This document shows positions 51,602-60,901 of a stretch of DNA of 64,000 bases, piece after piece. Every line of letters starts with the position of its first letter. Within the stretch, counting starts at the first letter, position 1. This DNA comes from Eubacterium sp. AF22-8LB (GTDB lineage: Bacteria > Bacillota_I > Bacilli_A > Erysipelotrichales > Erysipelotrichaceae). A program made the translations under genes and the position numbers. Location: the NCBI RefSeq assembly GCF_003458715.1, contig NZ_QRVI01000003.1, positions 15,629 through 79,628 on the forward strand. Direction: 5' to 3'. A model generated the notes under the pieces. That model searched no databases. It saw only the letters and a program-made list of their open reading frames with translations, and was not told where the DNA came from.

Positions 51602-52260
51602 TGAATGAAATCGTAATTGCACCTTCTATTTTATCGTTGGACTATTCCAATGTGAGTGTACAATTAGAAGAATTAAAGGCGTCTAAGGCAAAATGGTTAC
51701 ATTTTGACGTGATGGATGGTCATTTTGTACCGAACCTTACTTTTGGTCCGGATATTTTAAAAGGATTCAAAAAGGCATGTCCACTTTTTATGGATGTACA
51801 TTTGATGGTTACAAATCCAGAAAAATATGCGCCGATCTTTATTCAAAATGGAGCGGATTTAGTTAGCTTTCATACTGAAGCCTTAGATAATGATTTGACT
51901 CGTATTCAAGGCTTGTTAGATGAAATTCATCGTTTAGGTGCAAAGGGTGGAATTGTTGTAAAACCAAATACGCCTATTGAACCTTTTGAAGAAGTATTAG
52001 AGGCATGTGATCTTGTACTAGTTATGAGTGTGGAGCCAGGTTTTGGTGGTCAGAAATTTATGCAAGATATGCTGAAAAAAGTAGAGTGGTTAAAAGAAAA
52101 GCGTGAAGCATTAAAGCTTTCATATCGTATTGAAATTGATGGAGGAATCAATCAGGATACATATAAATTAGCACTTGATGCTGGGTGCGATACTTTAGTT
52201 GCGGGTAGCTACGTATTTAAGAATGATATTGCCAAGACTATAGAAGGTATGTTGAAGTAA
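51601..52260 (+). CDS. rpe: Ribulose-phosphate 3-epimerase
   Basis: A 219-residue TIM barrel of the pentose phosphate pathway. The signature is complete: APSILSLDYSNV, WLHFDVMDGHFVPNLTFGP, DVHLMVTNPE, VMSVEPGFGGQKFMQ and EIDGGINQDT. The start codon shares a base with the rsgA stop (TAATG), so translation is coupled. Its place between rsgA and thiN is the standard Firmicutes order. Confidence 0.97.
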   Translation: MNEIVIAPSILSLDYSNVSVQLEELKASKAKWLHFDVMDGHFVPNLTFGPDILKGFKKACPLFMDVHLMVTNPEKYAPIFIQNGADLVSFHTEALDNDLTRIQGLLDEIHRLGAKGGIVVKPNTPIEPFEEVLEACDLVLVMSVEPGFGGQKFMQDMLKKVEWLKEKREALKLSYRIEIDGGINQDTYKLALDAGCDTLVAGSYVFKNDIAKTIEGMLK

Positions 52261-52261
52261 G

Positions 52262-52855
52262 ATGACTTGTGCTGTTTTAATTACACCACTTGTTGATGTT
52301 GTGCCAGTAATTCAGGATTGTGATTATATCGGTGTGGATGCAGGTGCCTTAAAAATTATTGATCAGGGATTTCCTATTAAAATGGCTGTAGGTGATTTTG
52401 ACTCATTAAAGGAAGAGGACCTAAAAAGAATTACGTGTCCGATTGAAAGACATCCTATTATGAAGGATGAAACGGATTCCGAATTGGCAATCCGCCTTTG
52501 TAAGGATTATGACACAATCTATCTATATGGAGGTATGCAAGGAAGAATCGATCATACGATTGCGAATATTCGTTTGGCGATGTATCGTTTCGATAATCTT
52601 GTCTTAATAGATGATCATCAAAAAATATCAGTTATGAATGTAGGAATTCATGAAATTGATGACAGCTATCATCATATCTCTTTTTATCCTATCCAAGAGG
52701 GTGTGCTCTCTTTAGAGGGATTTTTGTATCCGTTACAAAAAAGACGGATTTATATTGAGGAAATTTATACGACAAGTAACTCGCTTGTAGCTAATAAAGG
52801 GATCATTCGGGTGGATGAAGGCAAATTTTTGTGTGTGCAGTCAAACTGGAGGTAG
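52262..52855 (+). CDS. thiN: Thiamine pyrophosphokinase
   Basis: 197 residues; converts thiamine to thiamine diphosphate, the cofactor needed by PFOR in this window. Motifs: YIGVDAGALKIIDQG, MAVGDFDSLKEEDL, DETDSELAIRL and YGGMQGRIDHTIANIRL. It starts one base after rpe. Confidence 0.92.
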   Translation: MTCAVLITPLVDVVPVIQDCDYIGVDAGALKIIDQGFPIKMAVGDFDSLKEEDLKRITCPIERHPIMKDETDSELAIRLCKDYDTIYLYGGMQGRIDHTIANIRLAMYRFDNLVLIDDHQKISVMNVGIHEIDDSYHHISFYPIQEGVLSLEGFLYPLQKRRIYIEEIYTTSNSLVANKGIIRVDEGKFLCVQSNWR

Positions 52856-52858
52856 TCT

Positions 52859-54127
52859 ATGTTCTATGATGTAGCTATGAATTTTGTGATTGGAACACTT
52901 TTAATCATAGCCGGAACCATTATGGTCTGGATTCCGAATCGTGTCTTTGCGTGGATCTTAAGCGTTTCAATTTTATTTCTATTGATTAATGGATGTGTTC
53001 TGTTGTTTCGTTTTGTGAAACAAAAAAAGAATAAAGATTTTTTCTTTTCCATATTATCCTTTGCGTTTATGTTCTTTTTGATGAACTTTCGTTATCTTCC
53101 ACAATGGATCTTACGCGTAAATTTTGGGGGATATTGTATTTTATGTGGAACGGCCTGCTTCATTCAGCTAGTTATTGATAAAATCAATCATTTGAAGGGA
53201 AAATTCTTGAACTCTATTTTTACCTTTATTTACATTTTCTTTGGCTTTTATCTATTGTTGAATCCAGACTTTCATACAGACCTATTAATGCGAGCTTTTG
53301 GAATTTACTTCATTATTTTAGGATCTCGCTATCTTGGCGATGGATATGAAGGTATCAATCCATTAACGAAATATAAGTGGAAGCGCAAGGTAAGAATTAC
53401 TTTACCTGCCTTTCTTTGCGCTTTAGTGCCAGATGCAGCTTTAACAAGTATCAACCGATATTTGGAAGATGGAAAGCCAGAAGATTTAAACACCTATAAA
53501 AAGGATGAAATTGTTCGTTTAAAGGTAATTGTGCATGTGGGTCCTAAGGGTTTTCAAAAGGTTGGTCACATTTGTTTCGCATTTGATAATATAGTTTATA
53601 GCTTTGGGAATTATGACAGTGATTCCTTTCGGTTAAATCAAACTATAGGGGATGGAACCTATTTTACAGTTCCTTTAGAGAAATATATTCCGAATATGAT
53701 TACGGCCGAAAATAATTCGATATTCGAATATGGTATTTATACAACACCGGACCAAAATGAAGCGATTGAAAAACAGATTCAAAAAATTAAGGAGAATGGA
53801 TATCGCTGGTATAGCCGAATCGAGAAGGCAGATGGGTATGATCGTTTCAATGAATTTGAGATGGATTATCCAAGTCGTCTGCACTATCGTACGGGAGCTA
53901 AGCTTTATAAGGTAAAGCGAGGCAAATTCCATATTTATTGGGCTTTAGGTGATAATTGTGCTTCCTTTACAGATTTAGTGCTTGGTACCTTAGGAGCTGA
54001 TGTATTGAGTATGCGTGGTATTATTTCGCCAGGAACTTATTTGGACTGGCTTCAAAAGGAATATTTAAAAAAGAATAGTCCAATCGTATTCCGTCAAATC
54101 TATACAAAGGATACGATTTCGATTTAG
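52859..54127 (+). CDS. Membrane protein fused to a papain-like (permuted NlpC/P60-type) domain
   Basis: 422 residues. The first 165 residues contain about six hydrophobic helices like HdeD/DUF308 proteins. The soluble C-terminal domain (about 220-410) has a His in KVGHICFAFDN (His237) and a Cys in LGDNCASFTD (Cys367), the His-before-Cys order of circularly permuted papain-like enzymes. Nucleophile and partner thus seem present, but no substrate is evident. AGGTAG lies upstream, and it directly follows thiN. I do not recognise the full-length family. Confidence 0.6.
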   Translation: MFYDVAMNFVIGTLLIIAGTIMVWIPNRVFAWILSVSILFLLINGCVLLFRFVKQKKNKDFFFSILSFAFMFFLMNFRYLPQWILRVNFGGYCILCGTACFIQLVIDKINHLKGKFLNSIFTFIYIFFGFYLLLNPDFHTDLLMRAFGIYFIILGSRYLGDGYEGINPLTKYKWKRKVRITLPAFLCALVPDAALTSINRYLEDGKPEDLNTYKKDEIVRLKVIVHVGPKGFQKVGHICFAFDNIVYSFGNYDSDSFRLNQTIGDGTYFTVPLEKYIPNMITAENNSIFEYGIYTTPDQNEAIEKQIQKIKENGYRWYSRIEKADGYDRFNEFEMDYPSRLHYRTGAKLYKVKRGKFHIYWALGDNCASFTDLVLGTLGADVLSMRGIISPGTYLDWLQKEYLKKNSPIVFRQIYTKDTISI

Positions 54128-54129
54128 AA

Positions 54130-55224
54130 ATGGATAAAAGAATGAATGGATATTTTTATGTACTGACATCAATCGATATATTTGTCCTTGGCTTTATGTG
54201 TGTTTTGACTAAATTAAGCGAGTCACTGAACCAAAAACAGAAGCGTGGTTTCCTTTTTGCGTTTGGATTGATTGCGTTTATTTCTTTATTAGAAGTTGTA
54301 ACATTAAAGGTAGATGGTTTACCAATAAAGTATCGTTGGTTAAATATTATATCGAACTATCTAGGCTTTGGACTAACACCCTCTGTATGTATATGTTTAG
54401 TATATGTGCTAGATAAAAAGATGAAATTGAAATGGGAATTAAAGATTGCCATTTTATGTGAAATCATATATCTTTTGATTCTTGGATTTTCTATTCCATT
54501 CGGCTGGGTGTTTTCTGTGAGTCAAAGTAATATATATTCGCGAGGTCCTTATTTCTTTATTTATATTTTTGCGTATTTCTTGAGTATATTATATTTATCT
54601 TTATCAACAATTATATTTTCAAAACAGTTTCAAAATCGAAGCAAGGCATTGGTTTATCCGCTAGTGATTTTCTTAGGCGCAGAAACAATCATACAAATAA
54701 TCGTTCCAAATCTTCATGTGAGTTGGATGTGTGTGACGTTACTTTCAGTTTTATATTTTATATATTGTAGTGAAATGTGGCATCAATTAGATGCATTGAC
54801 TGGATTATTAAATCAGAATAGTTTCTTGAATCGTAGTGAAGAGATGCATTATACAAATGGGATGTTGATTGTGTTTGATGTGGATGATTTTAAGCATGTC
54901 AACGATGTATATGGGCATGTTAAAGGAGATTTGTGTTTAAGTGTCATTGCGAATTGTATCAAGGGGGCTTATGCCCAGTATGGATATTGTTACAGAATTG
55001 GTGGAGATGAATTCTGTGTACTCTTAAAAAATAATCGGAATGAGGATGCGTGTTCATTAAAATTTGAACATTTAATGGAAGTAAAGCGTAGAAAGCTTGC
55101 ATATTTACCAAAGGTTTCATATGGATCGGCTTTATTATTGACAGGAGATATTGTGAGTGTCAAGGACTTGGAAGATCAAAATATGTACATGCATAAACAT
55201 CAGAAGAAAGAAAAGGAACAGTGA
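54130..55224 (+). CDS. Membrane-bound diguanylate cyclase (GGDEF domain)
   Basis: 364 residues: six to seven hydrophobic segments (about 8-220), then a GGDEF domain (about 228-360) with LDALTGLLNQNSF, DVDDFKHVNDVYGHVKGD and YRIGGDEFCVLL. The active-site GGDEF is intact, so c-di-GMP synthesis is likely; no RxxD inhibitory site precedes it. It begins two bases after the previous stop, the last gene of this long run. The membrane part may sense a ligand. Confidence 0.88.
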   Translation: MDKRMNGYFYVLTSIDIFVLGFMCVLTKLSESLNQKQKRGFLFAFGLIAFISLLEVVTLKVDGLPIKYRWLNIISNYLGFGLTPSVCICLVYVLDKKMKLKWELKIAILCEIIYLLILGFSIPFGWVFSVSQSNIYSRGPYFFIYIFAYFLSILYLSLSTIIFSKQFQNRSKALVYPLVIFLGAETIIQIIVPNLHVSWMCVTLLSVLYFIYCSEMWHQLDALTGLLNQNSFLNRSEEMHYTNGMLIVFDVDDFKHVNDVYGHVKGDLCLSVIANCIKGAYAQYGYCYRIGGDEFCVLLKNNRNEDACSLKFEHLMEVKRRKLAYLPKVSYGSALLLTGDIVSVKDLEDQNMYMHKHQKKEKEQ

Positions 55225-55240
55225 TTTCGCTGTTCCTTTT
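55211..55240 (+). terminator. Terminator after the GGDEF gene
   Basis: GGAACAG/CTGTTCC stem (55215-55221, 55230-55236) then TTTT; it lies between convergent genes. Confidence 0.75.
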
Positions 55241-55424
55241 AAGATAGAAGCCAAGTTAGAATTTCACTGATGACATCTAAAATGGTAACTCCTTTTTTGA
55301 TTTCATCATTCTTTTTCTTGATATTAATGATTTCGGTTTTTGTATATCCTTTTTTAGAAAGCTTTTTAATATCTTTTTCACTTATACAAAGTTCGAGTAA
55401 TTCATTCATATCTTTTTGATTCAT
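55239..55424 (-). CDS. Small unrecognised protein coupled to the AraC regulator
   Basis: 61 residues rich in Lys and Glu, with a predicted helix-turn-helix-like middle (KDIKKLSKKGYTKTEIINIKKK) and a hydrophobic C-terminus ILDVISEILTWLL. Its ATG overlaps the AraC stop as ATGA, so it is likely translated with the regulator. Function unknown. Confidence 0.55.
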   Translation of the reverse strand: MNQKDMNELLELCISEKDIKKLSKKGYTKTEIINIKKKNDEIKKGVTILDVISEILTWLLS

Positions 55425-56257
55425 TGTTTTGAATGATCCTTTCTATATTGTAATGGGGAAATACAGGTTGCTTTTTTGAATGCTTGGGCAAAGTAGGATT
55501 GACTCGTAAAGCCAACGATAATAGCAATTTCTGAAATTTGTAGATTGGTTGTTGAAAGGAGAAGCTTGGCTTCTTCAATTCTTTTTTGAATCATATAATT
55601 AATGGGAGAAATTCCTTTATATTGTTTGAAGACATGTACAATATGATATTTATTTAAAAATGTAACTTCACTTAATTTATCAAGTGTGACATCCTCTTTA
55701 AAGTGAGCATCAATATATTTTTCAATGAAGACACAATCCTTATTGGCTTTATTGACAGGTGTGGTTTTTAGACTAATATGAGCACGACGCATTAGGTTGA
55801 TCAGTAAAACTTCTAAGAGATTTTGACAAAGAGACTGGTATTCCATGTCTTTTGTCTTCACCTCAAGTAATATGGTTTTTAAATAGAATAAGACTTCATG
55901 TTTATAGTCATAATAGTTGGCAATGCTGCAGCCTTGTTCTTCATCTTGTTCCTTTGAGAAATAAGTAATACCTTCAATTCCCATAACGATATATTCAAAA
56001 TTAACATTCTCAATCCCGCGTTCTGTATGTGAAACTAGGGGATTCACAATAACTAAATCGTCTTCCTTTACAGGATAGGCTTTATTATCTAAACATAGAA
56101 GACCATTTCCTTTTGTCACATAAAACATTTCGGTATATAAGTGTGTGTGCAGCATGGAATTCCATTCGTGATCAAATTTCGATTCCGTAATATATAGTAG
56201 CTTAGATCTAGATTGATTGAAGTTGACTTGGTCGATTTGAAAGCGTTGTGTACTCAT
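55421..56257 (-). CDS. AraC family transcriptional regulator
   Basis: 278 residues: an N-terminal cupin sensor domain (HTHLYTEMFYVTKGNGLLC, LVIVNPLVSHTERG) and a C-terminal pair of HTH motifs (TLDKLSEVTFLNKYHIVHVFKQYKGISPINYMIQKRIEEAKLLL and ISEIAIIVGFTSQSYFAQAFKKATCISPLQYRK). It is divergent from the sugar ABC/GH112 operon and probably its activator, sensing an imported sugar. I start at MSTQRFQI (first base 56257) because AGAGGTG lies 5 bases upstream. Confidence 0.9.
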   Translation of the reverse strand: MSTQRFQIDQVNFNQSRSKLLYITESKFDHEWNSMLHTHLYTEMFYVTKGNGLLCLDNKAYPVKEDDLVIVNPLVSHTERGIENVNFEYIVMGIEGITYFSKEQDEEQGCSIANYYDYKHEVLFYLKTILLEVKTKDMEYQSLCQNLLEVLLINLMRRAHISLKTTPVNKANKDCVFIEKYIDAHFKEDVTLDKLSEVTFLNKYHIVHVFKQYKGISPINYMIQKRIEEAKLLLSTTNLQISEIAIIVGFTSQSYFAQAFKKATCISPLQYRKDHSKQ

Positions 56258-56362
56258 AAAACACCTCTTTTTTATTATTATATATTCTTTTTTACTGTTT
56301 ATCAATTTTGTTTTTTGAAATCATAAATCGCAATATATCTAAAAAGAAGGACCATATATTTA

Positions 56363-56402
56363 TGATAAAGCGCTTACAAATAAGATATACTTAGCGTGTA
56401 AG
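56363..56402 (+). promoter_or_regulatory. Control region of the sugar operon: cre-like site, -10 and inverted repeat
   Basis: ATAAAGCGCTTACA (56365-56378) matches the CcpA cre consensus TGWAARCGYTWWCA at 12 of 14 positions. TATACT (56386-56391) is the likely -10, and CTTACA (56373-56378) with TGTAAG (56397-56402) forms an inverted repeat around it. The region fits catabolite repression plus a dedicated operator. AGGAGG follows before ATG 56440. Confidence 0.6.
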
Positions 56403-56439
56403 AAAAAGGAGTTCATACGAATTATATAGGAGGTAAAGT

Positions 56440-57768
56440 ATGAAAAAATTTATTACTGCTGGATTATCATTTGCCATGGCAGCTTCAATGTTGGCAGGAT
56501 GCTCAAGCAAACCAGCTGATGATTCTGATTCTGGAGATAAACGTGTTCTTAAATTCGATTCATTCTCTGGTGGAAATGGTGAAGAAGTATTCACAAAATT
56601 GGCTAAGGCTTTTGAAAAGGCAAATCCAGATGTAGATGTTCAATTGCGTTTTGAAAAAGAATTGCCAGATGTATTAAATAAAGAAAATGCGAAGGGTGAA
56701 TATTCTGATGTTGTTTATTATAATTTAGGTCAACCTTCTGGATATACAGAAACGCAATTAAATACACATGAAGTATTAGACATTTCAGATGTTGTTGAAG
56801 AAGTAGGTATGGATGAAAACTATGCGAATAGTAGTATCGTACAATATTATGGAGATGGAAAATCTTATTTGATGCCACTTAAGACTACACCTGCTGGATT
56901 CTTCTATAATACTGAATTAGTTGGTGAAGGCAAGAAATACGAACTTCCAACAACTTGGGAAGAATTCTGGGCATTAGGTGATCAAGCTAAGAAAGATGGT
57001 ATAGCATTATTCACATATCCAACAAATGGTTACTTTGATAATACATTAAATGCATTGTTGAAGGAAACTGGTGGAGAAGAATTATTAACAAATGTATTAA
57101 ATTATGACAAGGATGCTTGGAATACAGATGGTGCTAAACAAACTATCGATATTTTAGCTAAATTAGTAAGTCCTGATTATTTATATGGAGATACAGTAGC
57201 GAATGCGAATGCGAAAGATGGATTCACAATGAACCAACAGGCTGTTATTGATGGAAAAGCATTATTTATGCCAAATGGTGACTGGGTAGTGAATGAAATG
57301 GCAGATACAACTCCTGAAGATTATCACTGGGGATTACTTCCATTGCCTGCTCTTGAAAAAGATGGTGAACGTTTCGTAGGTTCTATGACTGAACAAGTAT
57401 GGATTCCTGCTCAAGCTAAAAACGTTGATGATGCGAAAGCATTCTTGAAGTTTATCTATTCTGAAGAAGGCGTTAAGATCATGGCTGAAGGTGGAAATAT
57501 TGTTCCAACAAAAACTATGTCTGATACAATCGCAGCTATGGAAGATGGATATACAAAAGAATTCTTCTCAGTATATGACAATGCTTCTGCAGCATTAGGT
57601 GCATTTGCTCCTTATAACACAGATAATTTACCTGATTTCGACCGTGCAGCTACAGTATTTGGCTCAATCGATTCTTTAGCTACTGGTGAATTAACTACAA
57701 AAGACTATCAAAAGAAATTAACAGATGCTTGGGTTAAGTTATCTAAAAATAAGGCAGTTGCTGAATAA
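56440..57768 (+). CDS. Sugar ABC transporter substrate-binding lipoprotein
   Basis: 442 residues with a lipoprotein signal (AGLSFAMAASMLAGCSS; lipid-modified Cys21) and a family 1 solute-binding fold (EVFTKLAKAFEKANPDVDVQ, TPAGFFYNTELVG, GDWVVNEM, EQVWIPAQAKNVDDAKAFLKFI). The following genes suggest the ligand is lacto-N-biose or galacto-N-biose. Codon use is biased, as expected for an abundant binding protein, and a terminator just after it would keep its mRNA in excess. Confidence 0.92.
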   Translation: MKKFITAGLSFAMAASMLAGCSSKPADDSDSGDKRVLKFDSFSGGNGEEVFTKLAKAFEKANPDVDVQLRFEKELPDVLNKENAKGEYSDVVYYNLGQPSGYTETQLNTHEVLDISDVVEEVGMDENYANSSIVQYYGDGKSYLMPLKTTPAGFFYNTELVGEGKKYELPTTWEEFWALGDQAKKDGIALFTYPTNGYFDNTLNALLKETGGEELLTNVLNYDKDAWNTDGAKQTIDILAKLVSPDYLYGDTVANANAKDGFTMNQQAVIDGKALFMPNGDWVVNEMADTTPEDYHWGLLPLPALEKDGERFVGSMTEQVWIPAQAKNVDDAKAFLKFIYSEEGVKIMAEGGNIVPTKTMSDTIAAMEDGYTKEFFSVYDNASAALGAFAPYNTDNLPDFDRAATVFGSIDSLATGELTTKDYQKKLTDAWVKLSKNKAVAE

Positions 57769-57792
57769 TTAAAATTAGTATATTAAACATGA

Positions 57793-57825
57793 AAGCGATG
57801 AGCAAATTGTTGCTCGTCGCTTTTT
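57793..57825 (+). terminator. Partial terminator between binding protein and permeases
   Basis: A 13-bp stem AAGCGATGAGCAA/TTGCTCGTCGCTT (one T-G pair) with an ATTG loop and five T. Confidence 0.85.
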
Positions 57826-57844
57826 CAAAGATGGGAGGTAACTC

Positions 57845-58726
57845 ATGAATAAAAAGAAAGCACAAAACCGTTTCGTATTTGCGTGTCTTGCACCGGCCGT
57901 TATTTTAGTTGTCATTTTTATGGTTATTCCAACGATTGATGTATTTAAGACGGCATTCTTTAAAAAGAGCAATTTCGTAAGTGATGCCACTTTTGCGGGC
58001 TTGTTTAACTTTAAGGTTCTTTTTAACGATATGCGTTTTATTGAGGCCATGCAAAATACAATCTTGTATGTTGTGCTGATCACAATCATTACATTGGTGT
58101 TAGCGGTTTTATTCGCAACCTTATTAACTCGTGAAGAATTTATTGGAAAGAACTTCTTCCGTGTTATTTTCTATATTCCGAATATTTTAAGTATTGTTGT
58201 TATTGCGGGAATCTTCTCAGCAATCTATCAGCCATCAAATGGTATTTTAAATACCTTCCTAGGCATGATTGGACTTGAATCTTGGCAGCAAAAATGGATG
58301 GGAAATCCAGCAATCATCAACTATTCGATTATTGGTGCATTGGTTTGGCAGGCCATTGGATATTACATGGTTATGTATATGTCAAGTATGACAAGTATCC
58401 CTGAAAACCTTTATGAGGCAGCAAGCCTTGAAGGGGCAAGTAAAGTAAGACAATTCTTTATGATTACGTTGCCTTTGATTTGGGATAATATTCGTACAAC
58501 TTTAACTTTCTTTGTGATTTCTACAATTAATTTATCGTTTATGTTTGTGCAATTAACAAGTGAAGGTAACTTAGGCAGTGAAGTCGCATTGAACTATATG
58601 TATAACAATGCGTTTGCAGGTAAATATGGATTTGGTATGGCCGTTGGAGTATGTATCTTCGTATTCTCATTTGCGTTATCAGCCATTATAAATAAGGTCA
58701 CTGAACGTGATGTATTACAGTATTAG
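57845..58726 (+). CDS. Sugar ABC transporter permease (MalF/UgpA type)
   Basis: 293 residues with six helices. The EAA loop that contacts the ATPase is PENLYEAASLEGASKVRQFFMITLPLI. The first cytoplasmic segment MNKKKAQNRFVFACLAPAVI is typical. GGGAGG precedes the start. It pairs with the next permease. Confidence 0.93.
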   Translation: MNKKKAQNRFVFACLAPAVILVVIFMVIPTIDVFKTAFFKKSNFVSDATFAGLFNFKVLFNDMRFIEAMQNTILYVVLITIITLVLAVLFATLLTREEFIGKNFFRVIFYIPNILSIVVIAGIFSAIYQPSNGILNTFLGMIGLESWQQKWMGNPAIINYSIIGALVWQAIGYYMVMYMSSMTSIPENLYEAASLEGASKVRQFFMITLPLIWDNIRTTLTFFVISTINLSFMFVQLTSEGNLGSEVALNYMYNNAFAGKYGFGMAVGVCIFVFSFALSAIINKVTERDVLQY

Positions 58727-58737
58727 GAGGATGAGAT

Positions 58738-59598
58738 ATGAAAAAGCGTAATTTTCCTTTATACAAAATCTTTGTTTATGTTGCATTGATTACTTTGGCA
58801 ATATCGATTATTGTGCCAATCGCATGGGTGTTTCTGGCATCTTTAAAATCACAGCTTGAACTTGTTAGCGGTAATCCATTTGATTTTCCTAAACAAATGC
58901 TATGGTCAAACTTTGCGGATGCCTTCGTAAAGGCAAGAATGGGAGATTATTTGTTAAATACAATTATTGTTACGGCATTATCTCTTGTAATCTTGTTAGT
59001 GGTTGCGCTACCTGCATCTTATGTTCTTGCACGCTTTGATTTTGTGGGCAAAAAATTTTTTAACGGATTGTTCATGGCTGGATTGTTTGTCAATGTAAAC
59101 TATATTGTATTACCAATTTTCTTAATGTTATTTAATGCAGATATCAAGCTAGGTGTTGATTTCTTCTTGAATAGTAAATTCTGGTTATCTGTTGTTTATG
59201 CTGCAACAGCTTTGCCGTTTACGATTTATTTGTTGACTGGCTATTTTAAAACGTTGCCTAAGGCATATGAAGAAGCTGCTCGTATTGATGGCTGTGGTTA
59301 TTTTAAGACCATGACTAAAATTATGATTCCGATGGCACGCCCAAGTATTATTACCGTGATTTTATTTCAGTTCTTGGCATTCTGGAATGAATATATTATT
59401 GCATTTACTTTCATGGATAAAGAAAATGCGACCTTGGCCGTTGGTGTTAAATATTTGATGGCCGATGCTAAATCACAAGCTAACTTTGGTGTTATGTATG
59501 CAGGATTGGTAATAGTTATGATTCCAACATTGGTTCTTTATATTTGTGTTCAAAAGAAGATTACACAAGGTATGAGTATTGGTGGAATGAAAGAGTAA
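58738..59598 (+). CDS. Sugar ABC transporter permease (MalG/UgpE type)
   Basis: 286 residues with six helices; EAA loop PKAYEEAARIDGCGYFKTMTKIMIPMARP and family C-terminus FVQKKITQGMSIGGMKE-like (here CVQKKITQGMSIGGMKE). AGGAGG lies 8 bases before the ATG. Confidence 0.93.
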   Translation: MKKRNFPLYKIFVYVALITLAISIIVPIAWVFLASLKSQLELVSGNPFDFPKQMLWSNFADAFVKARMGDYLLNTIIVTALSLVILLVVALPASYVLARFDFVGKKFFNGLFMAGLFVNVNYIVLPIFLMLFNADIKLGVDFFLNSKFWLSVVYAATALPFTIYLLTGYFKTLPKAYEEAARIDGCGYFKTMTKIMIPMARPSIITVILFQFLAFWNEYIIAFTFMDKENATLAVGVKYLMADAKSQANFGVMYAGLVIVMIPTLVLYICVQKKITQGMSIGGMKE

Positions 59599-59608
59599 GG
59601 TGTCTAAT

Positions 59609-59782
59609 ATGAGAGATGAAAATAAAGTAATGAACATAATTATGATCGTTTTATTCTTTGTGTTCTTGGGCATGATCATTTGGGCACAGAAGACGGTGAG
59701 TGTTCGCAATCTGATGATTGAAATCGTTGGATTGACGGGTTTACTAACATTGTTGTTTTTATACAACAGGAAACATAAATAG
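59609..59782 (+). CDS. Small two-helix membrane protein within the sugar operon
   Basis: 57 residues (MRDENKVMNIIMIVLFFVFL onward): two hydrophobic helices (about 8-26 and 36-52) and a basic tail NRKHK. Start ATG 59609, with AAGGTG 7 bases upstream; an in-frame GTG at 59600 is possible. I do not recognise a family. Position between permease and ATPase suggests an accessory role in the importer. Confidence 0.6.
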   Translation: MRDENKVMNIIMIVLFFVFLGMIIWAQKTVSVRNLMIEIVGLTGLLTLLFLYNRKHK

Positions 59783-59793
59783 GAGGAAGAAGT

Positions 59794-60885
59794 ATGGCAG
59801 AGTTATCATTGCAGCATGTTGATAAAATATATGACAACAATGTGCAAGCTGTATTTGACTTTAATTTAGAAGTTAAAGATAAAGAATTTATTGTGTTTGT
59901 AGGGCCAAGTGGATGTGGTAAATCAACTACACTGCGTATGATTGCTGGTTTGGAAGAAATTAGCGCAGGGGATTTCTACATTGATGGAAAAAGAATGAAT
60001 GATGTGGAGCCAAAGGATCGTGATATTGCGATGGTATTCCAGTCTTACGCTCTATATCCACATATGAGTGTATATGAGAATATGGCTTTTGGCTTGAAAC
60101 TTCGTAAATATAGTAAGGAAGAAATTGATAAGCGTGTTCATGAAGCAGCGCGTATTTTGGAAATTGAACCTTATTTGGATCGTAAGCCTAAAGCTCTATC
60201 TGGTGGACAAAGACAGCGTGTTGCCTTAGGTCGTGCCATTGTACGTAATGCGAAAGTATTCTTAATGGATGAACCATTATCGAACTTGGATGCAAAATTA
60301 CGTGTACAGATGCGTTCTGAAATCATTCAGCTACACGAAAGAATTGGGGCTACTACAATTTATGTAACACACGATCAAACAGAGGCCATGACAATGGCAG
60401 ATCGTATTGTTGTTATGAAGGGTGGATATATCCAGCAGATTGGTACGCCAAAAGAAATTTATAATAATCCTGCAAACTTATTTGTTGCTGGATTCTTAGG
60501 GGCTCCTGCTACAAACTTTATTAAAGGTGTTTATAAGGATGGATTCTTTATTGTGGATGATATGAAGATTGAAATTCCTTTGATGTTTAAAGAAAAGCTT
60601 TCTGCATATGATGGAAAAGAAGTTATTATGGGTATTCGTCCAGAGGATCTACATGGAGAAGGTATTGTTGCGGATACGTATCCAAGTGCAATTTTCGATT
60701 TTGAAATTGAAGTTGCCGAATTATTAGGCCATGAATATATATTGCACGGATCATTAAAAGGACAAAACATGTGTGCTAAAGTAAATTCTCGTTTGGAGCC
60801 AGAAGCACATACGACAATCAAGCTAACAATGGACTTATCGAAAGTGCATTTCTTTGATTTAGAAACTGAAAATAGAATTGATTAA
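59794..60885 (+). CDS. Sugar ABC transporter ATPase (MsmK/UgpC type)
   Basis: 363 residues. Walker A GPSGCGKST, Q-loop VFQSYALYPHMSVYENMAFG, signature LSGGQRQRVALGRAI, Walker B VFLMDEPLSNLD, H-loop YVTHDQTEAM, then a MalK-like C-terminal regulatory OB domain (VIMGIRPEDL). In many Firmicutes one MsmK serves several importers; here a copy sits inside the operon. AGGAGGAAG precedes the start. Confidence 0.95.
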   Translation: MAELSLQHVDKIYDNNVQAVFDFNLEVKDKEFIVFVGPSGCGKSTTLRMIAGLEEISAGDFYIDGKRMNDVEPKDRDIAMVFQSYALYPHMSVYENMAFGLKLRKYSKEEIDKRVHEAARILEIEPYLDRKPKALSGGQRQRVALGRAIVRNAKVFLMDEPLSNLDAKLRVQMRSEIIQLHERIGATTIYVTHDQTEAMTMADRIVVMKGGYIQQIGTPKEIYNNPANLFVAGFLGAPATNFIKGVYKDGFFIVDDMKIEIPLMFKEKLSAYDGKEVIMGIRPEDLHGEGIVADTYPSAIFDFEIEVAELLGHEYILHGSLKGQNMCAKVNSRLEPEAHTTIKLTMDLSKVHFFDLETENRID

Positions 60886-60901
60886 TTTAGGAGAAAATAA
60901 A

